Shown: positions 23,653 to 36,479, numbered from the stretch's first letter. The stretch: DNA of 64,000 nt from Prostheceraeus crozeri (GCA_907163375.1 CAJQUW010007273.1:301001-365000), one strand, 5' to 3'. Notes: generated by a model from the letters alone, not told the origin. Numbers and translations are program-made.

Positions 23653-25130
23653 TTTTAAAAAGTATGTTGTCTAGAAAGTGTTTGCCACCGGCAAATATAA
23701 GCACATGAATCTGTGTAAGAGTGGACTTTGTTGAAGAGAATACAGCAGTTGTTCGTCATAGCTTAGAGTGGCGAACTCGTAGGAAGGATATGCTAGAGTT
23801 TGTTTAAGTTTATATGACAAATATAGGAATGTACCACACGAGTTTGAAGTGTTTTCAACAAATTCTGCACTTGTTCTATCGCAAACTAATTAATTCATTT
23901 GTGCTCTGCAGTACATCAATGACTCAATACAATTACGAACTACAGTTCCTGCTAATCCTCATTATCGAGTCATTATCAACACAAGTTTGATTGAACTTCA
24001 CTTTTTATGCTCAAGAGGTATCGAATATAGTTATAATTTAGTATTAGGGAGACGACAATTGAGCAGAAAACAAGATTCAGTGAAAGATATTCGAAGATTA
24101 TTGCATTGTTATCTGATAATCATCAGATTTGAATTTCCGCTGGCTGAGATAGCCTGCGGTTTGTGTCAATGATAACCATATGAATCATTAACGACACAAT
24201 TCCCTATACAATGATGAAATAATGATGAGACGAAAGATGTCAATCAAAGCTTTACCTCTGAAAATCTGAGAAGATAAAAAGAAACAAGATTCAGTGATTC
24301 GAAGAATATGTCTACGAACTTCATTATTCTTTGTCTAAAATATATCGACCGAAATAATGATATCTTGGAAAATAAGGAAACCGCAGTAAGTTATAGATGC
24401 TACAAAGTTAGATGTCGTGATTGATGTAATATTGAAGAAAATATACGTAATGCTCGTATTTTAGCTATGGTATAACGTGGAAAAAGGAAGGCTGCCGTCT
24501 GCTTCTTGTAATGATGATGTTATCATTGATTCATTTGAAAGGTTAATCAGACATCTCATTCAGTGAATTTCTTTCATGTGCATCATAACATTGTATGTCG
24601 CTTTTTCATGCATTGTTGAGTACATGCAGTTTTCCCCACCCATGAATCTAATTGATTGTCAGCTATTTATCAAATTAAGGCGCTTTCGAGCCATTAGCAC
24701 TTAAGTCAAGTATAGTGGAAATATAATATGTTCACTTGTACACAACTCAACATACAGAATGGAAGCATAGAAATCTACATATTTGCAGACATTGAACAAA
24801 ATGTTTTGTGCTTATTGTAGGCGTTAGGTCATTATACAGAGTGCTACCAAAACACATTTTATGAAAGAATTGCATAAGAATCTAGCAACAGCATCTTCAA
24901 CTACTAAAACTGACCTGAAAATGGAGCTAATAACATGGATTGCCGTTGATGAACTACTGAAAACCTCCACCAATGACTTGAAGTTGCTGCAGCAAATTCT
25001 CAAATGGCGTTGTTTGACTGTATTTGCCGCTATTGTCCTAGTAACGTCCTGGTTTATGACCGATAAAGTCTGTAAGCAGCATGTATTGGTGTTTTGAGAC
25101 TACAAGAGACTATGTTCACGGCATAGAAAT
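23653..25130. other. No gene recognised
   Basis: AT-rich sequence with short, unrecognised open frames. Confidence 0.5.
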
Positions 25131-25697
25131 TGACAACAATAAAACCCCTAGAATGGAAATTAAGCTTCATGCAATGCACAATAACGGCACATAAATCGCA
25201 CGCATTTTCACTTAGATGCACCTGTCAACGTCTGTATCATTGGGTTAGAATCAGTCACATGAGTAAATCGAAGTTTTTAATTGGTTCTTCATGCCCCAAC
25301 TTAGTTCCCTCGGATGTGCCGCGACCTTGAGTCAATTTCCATTCTAGCGAACTTCAGATAAACAATCTATTTCTATGGTTCACAGTCGACCGTTGTTTAG
25401 ATTTCTATGTTTCTATTCTGTATGCACAGTTGCGTGCAAGTAGTGAGCTGTTGTTACTATAGAAATGTACTGTTTATCTCAAGTTGACTCGAATAGAAAT
25501 TGAATCCAGGTCACGGCACAGCCGGGGGACACTAAGTTGGGACATTAGTAACCAAGCAACCAATGAAAGGTTAGATTGCGCATGCCTAATCTAGCCCTAC
25601 GATGCAAAGTGTATCTACCTCAAAATGCGTGCGAGTTTTTGCACTATAGTGCATGGCATGAAGCTTGGCTTCCATTCTTCAGACTTTATTGTAATAA
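25131..25697. mobile_element. Foldback MITE family epsilon, two-armed copy
   Basis: Arms of about 240-265 bp (25131-25395 and 25455-25697) are inverted copies of each other around a centre of about 60 bp. Paired words include AAGCTTCATGC, TCGCACGCATTTT, CCCCAACTTAG, GTGCCG/CGGCAC and GATAAACA. The inner ends both carry ATTTCTAT(G/A)G. Pairing is imperfect, perhaps three in four positions, so the copy is not young. Parts of one arm recur at 10957-11675 and 3463-3560. No coding capacity. Confidence 0.7.
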
Positions 25698-26964
25698 ATT
25701 TTGCTGGCTTTGTCGATGAGATTTTACATGTAAAATGTGTGCATTGCATTTTTTGTAATTTGACGTGTTCGCTGAAGATGGAACCATTAAATGTTGCTTC
25801 CAAAAATTGAGTTTGCGCAAGCGAATTCTTAATATTACTATTCCCGCTACCAGACTTCGCATCATATTTATCAGATCATCTTTATAAGTTTGAACTTTTG
25901 AAATTCACTACAGAAGGTGTGCCCATTTTATTTTACTTTGCTTCATCAGATTATCATGTCACTTCTTTATTATCATTATTTCGGTCACTTTAACTCAGAG
26001 CCAAATTTCTAAAAGTGTATCAGCTCAGGCAACAATTTCTTGATTTGAGGAGTAGATATACGAAATACAGTTCCGTTTGAAAAGTAACGTTTGAACAGAA
26101 ATGATCCGTAAATTAAGGATTGAGACATGCAACTGCCCTTGATGTTTGTCAAAACTACTTGACTTTCCAAATCAGTTCTCAAGATACAATCAGAGATAAA
26201 ATATTTAAGATTTCATCGCATTTCAAGAGGTGATATGATTTTATCAACAAGCTCAGTTAATTGACTCGACTTCAACAACATCTATTTTAAGGTACGGAAA
26301 AAGAAGATATCGACAGTCTCATCAATGATAATGCATTGTACAATTTACTAAAACATATGCTGATGGAAATGGAAGATGTTCGATAAACAGGATTTCAGAT
26401 GTCTTCATTTTATCTTAAGTATGTCAATCCCATGTACTCTTTGTGATTTGCAATGAAAATGAGACGGAACATTTTAGAAAATTCTCTAGAGCCGAATTCA
26501 TCTTATTTGCCTAATCCTTGTAACAATGAGATTTTATGGCGATGAATGATGAAAAGTAGAACCGCTATCTATGCATTCAAAGGGTGTAATCATTGTCAAT
26601 CCGATTCTGTGTAATTTTGCATTTCAGATGATGTGCTGGCGAAATTCTCCGAATTCCACATTTAGACTTACAGAGCGGTGTGAAAATCGTGCTCCATAGG
26701 ACATGAACAGAATCTACCATTAACATGCAGGGATCTACAAATAATGAACAAGATTATCTAGGTTGAGTAGCCAGCTGATTGTATTAATTCAGATTAATGG
26801 CAATCGAGCCATCCGTGATGTATTGTGCACCACAACCGATTGGTGCTCCTCGAAATAGATGTAGATTTCTTTGTAAACACTCTAACCGAAGTAATATGAT
26901 TCTTGACTTTGTTTTCTTAGAAGGACTGTTAATCGAAATTTTCTACTAGGTCGAGACTCTTTTG
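25698..26964. other. No gene recognised
   Basis: AT-rich sequence with no recognised feature. Confidence 0.5.
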
Positions 26965-27215
26965 TTCAGCTGTCAGCACGAACTTCTGCCGAAAGTGTGA
27001 CTTTCACAGAATGACGTACATTCTATGGCTATAACGAATCTGCGCGACTGCCGAGTTCTACCTGGTTCCTCTTCCTTTCAGACAGGATAAAAGAAAAACA
27101 CATGTGAATCCAATGGCAAGCAGATTGAAGTTTTTAACAAAAACAAGATCTTCTTCGCTTTCTCCGATTAAAAGAAAAGCACTGAATCTAGAGCCATCTT
27201 CTATCATGTGCATCT
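26965..27215 (+). mobile_element. Foldback family delta, single-arm fragment
   Basis: Follows the left arm of the delta element 9749-10473 in order: TTTCACAGAATGA, GAATCTGCG, CTCTTCCTTTCAGACAGGAT, AAACACATGTGAATCCAATG. The opposite arm is not found downstream, so this is a truncated copy. Confidence 0.65.
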
Positions 27216-27696
27216 GTCATTGTAATGCTCCGGATGAAGTTATTATTGCAAGCGGCCATTCTATAGATCGTGCGTGACTATTGTAGCAATATGTGATGAG
27301 AATGCTTTCAGTATGCATGTCCGTTCCAGCTCTATAACAGTGTCGGATTTTCATCGTCGTGCTTCCCTACCCACAAAATAAGCTGTACGTCTACATGTTG
27401 CTGGGAATCCGAGCTCTCTTCATTGTTTTAGTCAGCAGGAATAAGATAGACACCAAACGCTAGATGATGACCATTGCAGTCCCTCAGCTTACCTCCCTTA
27501 CCGTGTAGCATCAATCACACATCTAGTCTAATCATTTGATATTACAATATCGGATTTCTATGGCTCTTGTACGAACCACTTGCTCTTCAAATCGAAGAAG
27601 ACGAATTACATGTAGTTTGGCACTGCACAACGTATTCGAGCTCAGAAGTTTTCACTAATCCGTGTTGGTGATCACGTAGCTGTACCATCCACCACC

Positions 27697-28380
27697 TTGC
27701 GTTGCCTCAGGGTATATTGGATCCGACACTCTTTAAAATCCCATATCTGCAAAACGGCTTTGGTCTGCCTCGTCATCCTGCGTCAAATCGACAGCGTTCG
27801 CCGTTCTCTGACAGTATATATCCCTTACCAGAACTCTAATCCGCACCCTTGTCTTCTCCAGACTCGACTGCTGCATTGGGCTTCTCTCTCGGTTACCAAA
27901 TTGTGATATTTCTCGGCTCCAATCCGTTACTAATGCGAAAACTCCATTGGCTAAACTGGCTATCAGTTAACCAAAGGATTTAGTTGCGCCTGATGACTAT
28001 TATTTACAAATACCTTCATGATCGTGCTCCAAAGTATCTATATAATCTCCTCATACGAACTGCAGATCTGTCGGATCGCTCTCGCCTTTGGTCCACGAAC
28101 TCTTCCGGTCTTGAGTTCGATGCAGGAAAAAGAATTACAAGTAATCTATGAAGAGACCTTTCTCTTCAGCCGGACCTCGTGCCTGTAATTTATTACCTGC
28201 TTGTGTGAGAAATTACAGCACCCTTGTCTCATTTTTAACAAATTCAAGAAACTTTTACTTATCTGCTATGCATTCTTAGCTGCTGGCATTATTTTTATAT
28301 TTTTGAGCTGATGGCCTTGTACTGTGTCCTTGAAGCAACGTCAAGGCGCAACGCCACATATAAAAATAAATTCGTGTCTA
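27697..28380 (+). pseudogene. LINE reverse transcriptase C-terminus, L2/CR1-like relic with 3' tail
   Basis: Translation in shifting plus frames gives the conserved end of an L2/CR1-type pol: ICKTALVCLVILRQIDSVRR, then QTRLLHWASL, then LHWLNWLSVNQRI and IYKYLHDRAPKYLYNLL. The last block matches the 'LHWLPV..RI.FK......LHG.AP.YL..L' signature seen after the reverse transcriptase domain in this group. At least three frame changes or stops break it. Sequence to about 28380 looks like a 3' UTR ending in AT-rich ATATAAAAATAAAT. Upstream catalytic motifs are absent, which fits the usual 5' truncation of LINE copies. Confidence 0.7.
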
Positions 28381-28768
28381 CATAAAGTGGGTAGCTAATA
28401 TTTTTACTCCCCAGCAAAATATTAAGAGTAGACAGGAAGTATTCTTTTAAGCTAATTTGCTTCAAATCAACTGATTATTTTTCTACCATGAAGTCATCGT
28501 GTGCACTTAAGTACCCGGTACCGGTACTTGTATTAGCCAATGATGAAAAGAATCAGACTTCCCTGAAATTCCTACAACAGATGTCATCTACTTTGTAAGG
28601 ATTACACGACAAAACAATAACGAGGATGGCATTCAGTAGGATCTTCATGTAAGTGGATGTGTAAAGTTCATGTCTCATAGTGGGAATCGAATCTGAATGA
28701 TGATCATGTTCAAACTCATATGTACTTGAAGGGATGATCATCCTGCACTTTCTTATCTATCTAAACCA

Positions 28769-28833
28769 AGAATGAAGTGATAAATCCATGGGGCGTCAGT
28801 CCCCAAAGTAATGGATTTATTTCATCATTCATT
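28769..28833. ncRNA. Precursor-microRNA-sized hairpin, function unknown
   Basis: A 65-base stem-loop. Arms GAATGAAGTGATAAATCCAT and ATGGATTTATTTCATCATTC pair over 20 positions with two mismatches and a wobble, and an inner GGGG/CCCC stem closes a 7-base loop, leaving a small bulge on one side. Size and shape suit a microRNA precursor. It could equally be a tiny MITE or chance, and no expression evidence can be had from sequence. Confidence 0.3.
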
Positions 28834-29175
28834 TGGTAGTTAGCAAGTCCTGAAGTGAAACCACAATTGAAGTTCACTCAATTTTATACATGCAGCTTTC
28901 TAGACACGTCGCCGCTGTCTTCGCATTTCGATACGATGTCAAATAGAGAACAATAGTATCACAATTGCGAACAGATGTCCCTATATAAAGCTGGTACATT
29001 TTATGCGGTAAACACTGGAGTATGCATCTTATTGTATTGTGACAAAGTGATTGTCAGACTTAAGGTAGCCATTTAATGACTGAAAACTTAACAATATTTT
29101 CGAAAATTCGACTAAAAGAGAATGCGCTGGACCGCATTTCGGAGTGATGATCTTTCCGTATAATCCCGAGTTGTG

Positions 29176-30530
29176 TATGATGCTCCTATAGAAATAATAA
29201 TAATAAAGAGCTAGAGCGAACATGGATATTGAAAACAAAAAGAGCGTCATGCACATGCGTTGTCATGACAGCCTAAACCAGTGGTGGGCAACGCGTGGCC
29301 TGTGGCCACTTGGAGGCCCGCCGGGATATGTCGGGTGGACCACCACCGCTTCTCATATCTAAAGTGGCCCGCGGACAGTATTTGAATCGATGATGTGAAA
29401 ATGACTCACTCCGACTTCGATCTTTGGAAGGTGCATCCAAGGGTGAGGGATCCTCTTTAGAATTTGCAAAACCATTAATTAACAACTAAATGAGCAATAT
29501 GATGGCACAAAAAACAAAAATTCACATTCTTATGAATATCTTCTCGTATAAGCGCAAAATGGTCAACACCAGCGCGAGCTTGTACTAAGTCACATGTTAT
29601 TCGATGCCCGGCTGAGCATGTTTCCCTACGTAAAAAACCACGCCTGAATGAACCTATGAAGAGGCTATATTATTAGGCCTTGACTAATATTCGAGGAATA
29701 CAACCGCAAGATTTTGACGGGCCAACATGTTTTTCAAATATTCTTCCTGAATTTCATTCAATTTTGCTGCTGCACAAAAAATATATTTCGTTCTCGATTG
29801 GAATCCGCACACGACTACCGTTTGTGGAGTCCATGCACGGTTTTGAAAGCCATATATGTTTGGGTGACATATGTGCGCGTATGTGCATGTAGCATGATCA
29901 ATAAGTGTAACAAAATCAATTTTATCTCATGCGGCTTTCAGGCGGATAGTTTCACTGCACTTTCAGACCGTTGTTTTTCGATGAAATAAGGTTATGTCGG
30001 CCAAATCACCAAAAAAGTCAAATTACCGTTTAATTAGACAAAAGAAGAACTTCCATGATTTGTTATAGGCCTATTCGCTCTTCAATACTCACATGAATTG
30101 TAGAAAGTAAATTATGATTCCTTGATATTAAACAAATTAGTTGCATACAATACTGCTGTTTGCATCTACATGTAAAATTTTGTTATGTAATACGACCACT
30201 ATATATGCACGTGCCGCACAGCAGCCCATAATGTATGTGCACCTTTTCGCGGGCCACTCCTTGTGGCCCGCTATCCCAACTTGGTTACACACCACTGACC
30301 TAAACAGTTGCAGTTTCCAGTGATTGATAATGGTTAAGAACCGACAAATTTTGCAAAAATTCATATTTACTATCATTTCTCCTACATCTGAAAGCATTTT
30401 GATGAAATAACTTACAATAAGCATCTTGCGGCAAGAATCTACAACTGCAGCATATTTCAGCAATTTGACACTAATTAAGATCTAGCAATATTGACCCAGA
30501 TCTCTTCCGAAATAAGTGACTGCAATGGCC
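29176..30530 (-). mobile_element. MITE family alpha, copy split by a hAT element
   Basis: The pieces 29176-29278 and 30298-30530 align in reverse complement to alpha at 34411-34763 on either side of the word GTTTAGGC. The interruption falls exactly where the hAT element 29279-30297 begins and ends. Matching words include TTGTCATGAC, CATGT, TTTATTATTAT on one side and TATCAATCACTGGAAACTGC and TTGCTAGATCTT on the other. Removing the insert leaves a copy of about 340 bp. No coding capacity. Confidence 0.72.
29279..30297. mobile_element. Non-autonomous hAT-superfamily transposon
   Basis: The ends are CAGTGGTGGGCAAC and, inverted, CAGTGGTGTGTAACC, with the GTGGCC/GGGCCAC-rich subterminal sequence typical of hAT elements. 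It is flanked by an 8-bp target duplication with one mismatch: GCCTAAAC (29271-29278) and ACCTAAAC (30298-30305). The alpha MITE copy at 34411-34763 supplies the undisturbed site (CGTTTAGGC). At 1,019 bp it has no recognisable transposase; the frames near 29680-29989 do not resemble one. Movement would rely on an autonomous relative. Confidence 0.87.
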
Positions 30531-33500
30531 ATCAAAGAGCAGCTACTGTCGATTCCAGCCGCACCAACGTAAACAAAGCGAAAAGTCGAATTTCTATGGA
30601 TGTTCCTATTGGTTATGCTCCTTCTTCTCACCTATCAATTGCATTTTTCAACCTAAGATCAGCAGTTGGCATAAACTTCACGATTTTATATCACGAATTA
30701 TATATTATTGATACCTTGTTCGTGCGAACCCGTTCAGTTGGAACACCCTTTCATGATGATGATTCTGCTGATACATTGTGACTCAAAATGTTCAAGTTAC
30801 CTAGAAACCTTTATTCAATGTGCAATATGCGCCAATGATACCGAATGGATAACTCCTCTCACTATGCCTTGATACTGCCTAGAAAGGTTGCCATGGAATG
30901 GGACAACAAGTTCAATAATTCAAAGATGAAGTGAAACTCGAGCTGACAAAGAAACTCTTGGCTGATAAACGAAGTAATTCAGCAAACGGTTTGCCGAATT
31001 TGTTGTCAAGCGCATGGGAAAGTGCTTATTCTGTTCTAAATAAAATCAGCAATGATGTAAAATACATTTTCTAACGAATTTTGCGATACAATCTCCATAT
31101 TTGAGCATCTCCGAGGAGCGATCTCGAACTTTGTAATATCTGAATATAGACTTAGAGCTTTTCTCTAAGCATTGATCAATTCAGGCAAAGCCTTTGTCGG
31201 ATAGCTTAAATTGCTACATACTAAAGAAGCAGCAACGCATGGAAAACGTGCATTAAACTCCCATTAATTATCACCTCCTACTTAGAACTACCATGACTTG
31301 TGCTTGTCTTATACTCGTATTTGAACACTCATTCGCCTTGAACTACAGGGAGTCCGTCCATGGTTCTATAGCAGCTGCCCATATTAGTATTTCTGACTCA
31401 GTGGCCTAAGACTGCGACGATAAGTCTTACTACGGAGTCTGTATATATATATATCTGTATATATATCTGTATATATATAGTACCTTGCCCCATTCGGATC
31501 CAGTACGAAGAGATTTTCCACAAGGCTCAGTCCCTCGTCCGAATTGTTCTGTTCTTACATCAAAAATATTTTTGATGTAAGTATTTACCCAATAATTGCT
31601 ATAAGGGCTATAGTAATGTAATGTTTGTTGCGTCTTGGAATGTAGGATCAAATGAAAGAATTCATAATTTCAGTTAGTGATCTAACTAGAACAGTATTAA
31701 TGTTAATACCTCAAAATCTGTAATTCAACAAATTTACTTTAAGAGGTGACAATTCCTCATGGTACACCCATGAAACGTCTGGGAATAAAGTTGAGCAGTA
31801 TACAGAATTCGGACTCTCATGTTGTCTACCTACGGTGTAATGTAGTCAAAGACTATATTATTCACAAATTGAGATCCCAGCTTTCGCTATGTTTTCTTCA
31901 TACAGTGCCAAAAATACTTGAGATCAGTAATTGAATACTGCTGCATTTCAGATGGAACAAGGTCACTTAATAATTACTACTCGTATAATTATTACTCGCA
32001 TTAACATAAACAAGTGGACGAGCACTTTCGTTTCTTGGAGTACAAAATATTAAAATGTGCATTTTCATCACCAATTACTAGTGATTCTCACTCTAGTGTC
32101 ATTATCAAAATTTGTTCACATGCTATGCTGGCTTCTCCAGCTGCCCGGTCATCATTTTTGTTTGACACTAAATGTAGACCTTCAAAGCCGTATCTATATG
32201 ATTCACAATTTTAAATGTGACTGCGGAGCTAGTTGCATTGACTAGACTGAGAAGCGATTGGGAAAACGTATCAAGAATCATCTTCCGTGTTGAGTGCGCG
32301 GTCAAACTCGTGATTCATCGTCATCTTTGGTTTGAATTGCTTTTATAGGCAACTCTTTTACGTCCTACTTCTCAATTCTATATTCTTCTTATTTTACCAT
32401 GTCATTACTTTTTTTGGTGGCTTTATTTTGAAATAAGCCCTTCATTAAGTGTATTGTTTGCATTGTTTTGGCAGTCATATCTTCTTCCACATTTGCCAGT
32501 ATAGTGTCACTTCATCTATGCATGTCTGTCTTCTGTGTCAACCGGTAATCAAGTCACGACCCATTATCTTTGTTTCATCCAAATTTGTGTGAATGTTTAT
32601 CATTGTATTCAAGCTATTGTCATCACTTCGTTGCTTCTGCCGTTATGCACTTGAGGAGAGGCCGCGAAAGCTCTCGAGCAATTGTTCATGCTACTTGTTC
32701 AGGATCATTAATGCGTGTTTTTGTGTCTTTTTTCCTTCTCAAATGTATTGAATACTACTGTTGTCCTGACTAAATGGAAAGCAAGAAAATATGAGGAGTA
32801 AGACTCATAATCCTGCCATTATATCATTACAGGACTACTATGTTCATAACCGTTCGTGTTTTTGTAGTCGAACAAGCCTACATGACCAATGAGAACATTT
32901 CACTTCAAAGATATGCTTCATTGTTGTTCTGTGCTCAGTTGTTCTGTACCGCCTTTACTCCGACATTCAAAAAATGTTTCGCATTCCTCTTAATCATTGT
33001 AACATCAACTCGAATTCATTTCCTCTGTCATGTATAGACATTTCGCAGCTTTCTTCTTGCTTATTTCCAAACGACTTCATCTACTAGTTCATCATTTTGT
33101 ACTTCAAGGGTTTCTAAATGATTATCAATGAAAAGCGCTACAATTCAACAATATCTGCCCTCAGACTTTTACCTTCTTGACTCTCATTTAGTTAATAAAC
33201 ACTTATGAATGACCGAATCGAGCAAGCGAAGGAAACACTTTGCAAGCAGGAAGCAATCAAACTTACAACATAAACAACTTAATCATTAATTTCACTATTG
33301 ATTTGCGGAAACATTCTCCGTGTTTCGGCAGATACGAGTATAAGCTTTGTTTAATCTCATTTTTATATTGCGCTGTATGAATATTTTAGGTCAGACGCCG
33401 CCATGAGGTAGCACGAACGTCGATTATGTGGATTCCGTGACATTCTATCTTTAATTTTCTGAGCAAAGTTCGAGACCCGAAACGCTAAAAAATATTATTT

Positions 33501-34410
33501 TATCCTTTTAATAAAAACTATTTAGGAGAATGAATGTTTTGATTTTGGTTGTGTAGCTGCAGTCTGAACAAATACGGTATCTCTGCGTAGTTTTCAGATA
33601 TTCATTTGCCAAATTAAACTTCGTGCGGTCGGATGTTTCTTCTGTAATGGATAATCAGTGATCACAATCAGGTGCTAGTGCACGCACTCTTGTTGGGAAA
33701 CTGCTTTCATGTTTTTCATTTATCTTCAAACTGCAAGCCGATTTGGCTCTTGTATTCACCGCTTTCTTCGGTAATTAAGTTGTTATCTTTTCTTCAAAGT
33801 TAAGCATGCATTGAAGATCGCGAAATCATCAAGAATGCATTCCTTCTACATCAAACACACAGAGCATTCATAGAACGAGAGCAACTGCCGTTTTCTTCCG
33901 AAATTCGTGTACGAGCTCCTTATTATCTTTAATGTTCAGACTGTAACCCCACATAAAATAACGGCAAACCTCAAGTTACAACCTCATCGATAAATAATAA
34001 ATAAATAATAATTATTATTATAAGTTTAATCTTAAGTTACGAAGCGTCGAGTATCGTAAAATTGTACCTGTTTATGGATCTACAAATGATCTCGAGGTCG
34101 GCACACTCAATAACGTAGTAATTATTTAACATTTATTTAATCACTCATCATCCGATTTAATCTTATTATGATTTTTGATGCCATCTCTCATAGTTACCTA
34201 CAAGTAAAATAATAAAGTCACCTGCAAAGTATGCCACCTTCAATAAAACACAACAAGAAAAGGTGAATGTAAACGAAATAAGTCAGACATAGTTAGCAAA
34301 TGACCCTGTGTTAGATACAACAAATGTCGAAAGCAGTGAACTTTACAAGCACATTGCTTCTCATTTTGTTTATTATTAAAATTGTCACATTTGTTTAAAG
34401 ACTATAGAAT
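30531..34410. other. No gene recognised; simple repeats and a perfect palindrome
   Basis: AT-rich sequence. A (TA)n-rich tract with CTGTATATATAT units lies at about 31439-31480, and (AAT/ATT)n low-complexity sequence at about 33989-34022. A 28-bp perfect palindrome is listed separately. Open frames are short and unrecognised. Confidence 0.5.
31554..31581. repeat. Perfect 28-bp palindrome
   Basis: CTTACATCAAAAAT is followed immediately by its exact reverse complement with no spacer. It could extrude as a cruciform; no function is evident. Confidence 0.85.
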
Positions 34411-34763
34411 GGACAACAGCGGTTTGGTAGTAGTCATTTCAGTCAATCATTTAGGCACCGATCTAGCTCAATGTGGCTAGATCTTAAGAAAGATCAAATG
34501 ACTGAAACATTAAACAGTTGAAGTTTCTTGCCGCACGGCGATTTATTGTAAGTTGTTTTATCGAAATATTTTTATATATAAATAGAAATGATGCTAACCG
34601 TGAATATCTACAAAGTGTACTGACAAGCTGCCGGTATTTTCCTATTGTCAATCACTGGAAGCCGCCATCGTTTAGGCACCGTTGTCATGACGACGCAAAT
34701 TCCGCGATGTTCAATGTCCATGTCAGTTCTAGTCCTTTATTATTATAGAGTGTCGGATTTCTG
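34411..34763 (+). mobile_element. MITE family alpha, uninterrupted reference copy
   Basis: About 353 bp from GGACAACAGC to TAGAGTGTCGGATTTCTGC. It aligns end to end with the outer pieces of the split copies at 6845-10709 and 29176-30530. This is the only unbroken copy in the window and so defines the empty sites of the beta and hAT insertions. Small internal hairpins (GATCTAG/CTAGATC) are present near the left end. I find no clear terminal inverted repeat and no gene. Confidence 0.7.
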
Positions 34764-35386
34764 CGGAATGAACCATAGGATGCCCTACCATTAAGTGAAC
34801 ATTTCTATGTGCGGCGTAAAATAGATGATCACAAAATTAGATTGTTAGTGCGATTGCATAATGCGTGATGTACACATTCCAATATACGAGCCTGCCCGAC
34901 GCTTTCTCACATGAATAAGAAAATATTAGTTTTGCCTTTAGATTATCCTGGTCTACAAAATTTTAATTCTATGAAGAAGATGTAGTTGAGACATTCGGAT
35001 GCAGAGCTCTCACTAAAATTACCACGAATTACCAGCCGATTTATTACACAAGCTACTGCATCAAGCAAGTGATGAGACAAGGTCATGAATAGCGCTGCAG
35101 GATATCCCAATATTCGGTGAATCTTCTGTTTTGAATGAAGAAGTTTGTACAACGCATTTCTACTCACAGACTATACTTAGACTCAGGTGCTTTTGTTTGA
35201 CCGGCAGATACAAATCAAACACGTTGCACAACCATCATATGATAAATACATTTCACAGCAACATTACAACAAATACTGCTGGTAAGGACGAACAAATTTA
35301 TTCAGAATGCCTGATGCCCTTCAGTCATTTGTGATACTTACTTACTTTTTCGTTTTACGTCCATAATACATTCTTCGTAGGGGAGG
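34764..35386. other. No gene recognised
   Basis: AT-rich sequence with short unrecognised frames. Confidence 0.5.
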
Positions 35387-35855
35387 ATTGGTTAAATTGT
35401 CACTTTCATAAAAGTGCAAACTGATTCAAAACGATGGCACATGCAGGAACTTACTAAGTGAGCATAAAAAAAATTTTATACCTTACAGAGATAGGAAATA
35501 TAGTCGTGCGTCTTGCGGATTGCTGTGAATTCCTTCAAAATCCTCCGTCGGCAACGTTTCCTTCAGATTCGAAGAATTCAGATCATTGAGCAAAAGTTAT
35601 CTTGATAATGTTGGTCCCTCCGATCATTATTAAAAAAGTTAGCAAGCGCACGAAAAAGCGTTCACAAACTTCTCTGTAGAACTTGACATCGACTGTGTCT
35701 CTTTACTAGGGTGATCACTGATAGCAGTCACTGAAACTTCGCACAGTTTGGCATGTTTAATGTTGAACTTACTCATTGTTCGATTGCTATGGTATTATGT
35801 CAGCAGATTATGCCATTTCATTGACGTTACATGTTCCAACGTTTCCTCGACGACT
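35387..35855 (-). mobile_element. MITE family gamma, copy 3, both ends missing
   Basis: Closely follows copy 2 (21374-21908) in the same orientation from TTAAATTGTCACTTTCAT to CATGTTCCAACGTTTCCTC, then departs abruptly at about 35855. The terminal inverted repeats are absent, so it has been truncated at both ends, at least on the right by whatever begins at 35855. Confidence 0.75.
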
Positions 35856-35919
35856 TAGGAATTTGCATATTAAGTTAGGGTCAGCGCTGTCTACCTGTCC
35901 AATTTCATTCGAGAAAAAT

Positions 35920-36445
35920 AGAAAAAAACAGGAAATATAACTGCATTAAGTGATATTCTATTGGACATTCATAATAAGTTCATTACTATTAATGACGTTA
36001 TCATGCAAGCATTCTTCGGCATCGTTTTTTGTCATATTGTATACTGTTGGCCTATTATGTGCGATTTAAATAGGAAGGACTTCAAGAAACTTGAGATACT
36101 GTACAAAACGGCTTGTCGGTGGGCCAATTTGACCCACCATAATTCACTTCGTGATCTCCTTGACAGATGCTGTGTGAAGATCATTAAAAGTATTTGTATA
36201 CATAAAGACTGTCATCCGTTGTCCCAATTTTTTGTTTTGCGTGACTCTAAGCATGATATCAGACTTTCCCGTGCCCTTCTTCCTTTACGTCGGAACTCAT
36301 CCTTGTATTACAACTCATTTGTTCGATTTTCGTCACGTTCGTAACTTTGACACGTTGATTTTGTCAGTACCAAACAATTCTTGTATTAGTCATACCGCTT
36401 TTGTATGATGAATAAAGCATTCTATTATTATTATTATTATTAATT
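35920..36445 (+). pseudogene. LINE 3' end (reverse transcriptase C-terminus) with (ATT)n tail
   Basis: The frame 35961-36344 encodes about 127 residues resembling the region after the reverse transcriptase domain of CR1/Jockey-type LINEs: IVYCWPIMCDLNRKDFKKLE corresponds in position to ILEYCAPIFVNLN in the large LINE at 54603, and YKTACRWANL to RVQSRCHRVICG. It ends in a stop, an AATAAAGC segment and an ATT microsatellite (36420-36442), which is how such LINEs finish. The 5' part including the catalytic YADD is missing, so this is a normal 5'-truncated insertion. It belongs to a different family from the 54603 LINE because tail and sequence differ. Confidence 0.72.
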
Positions 36446-36479
36446 TCTGAAGCATTGCCCCAGCCCCGCCAACCACACT

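Noticed and set aside
31390-31436. tRNA-like A box (CTCAGTGGCCTAAGAC) suggesting a SINE
   Set aside because: No B box follows at the proper distance.
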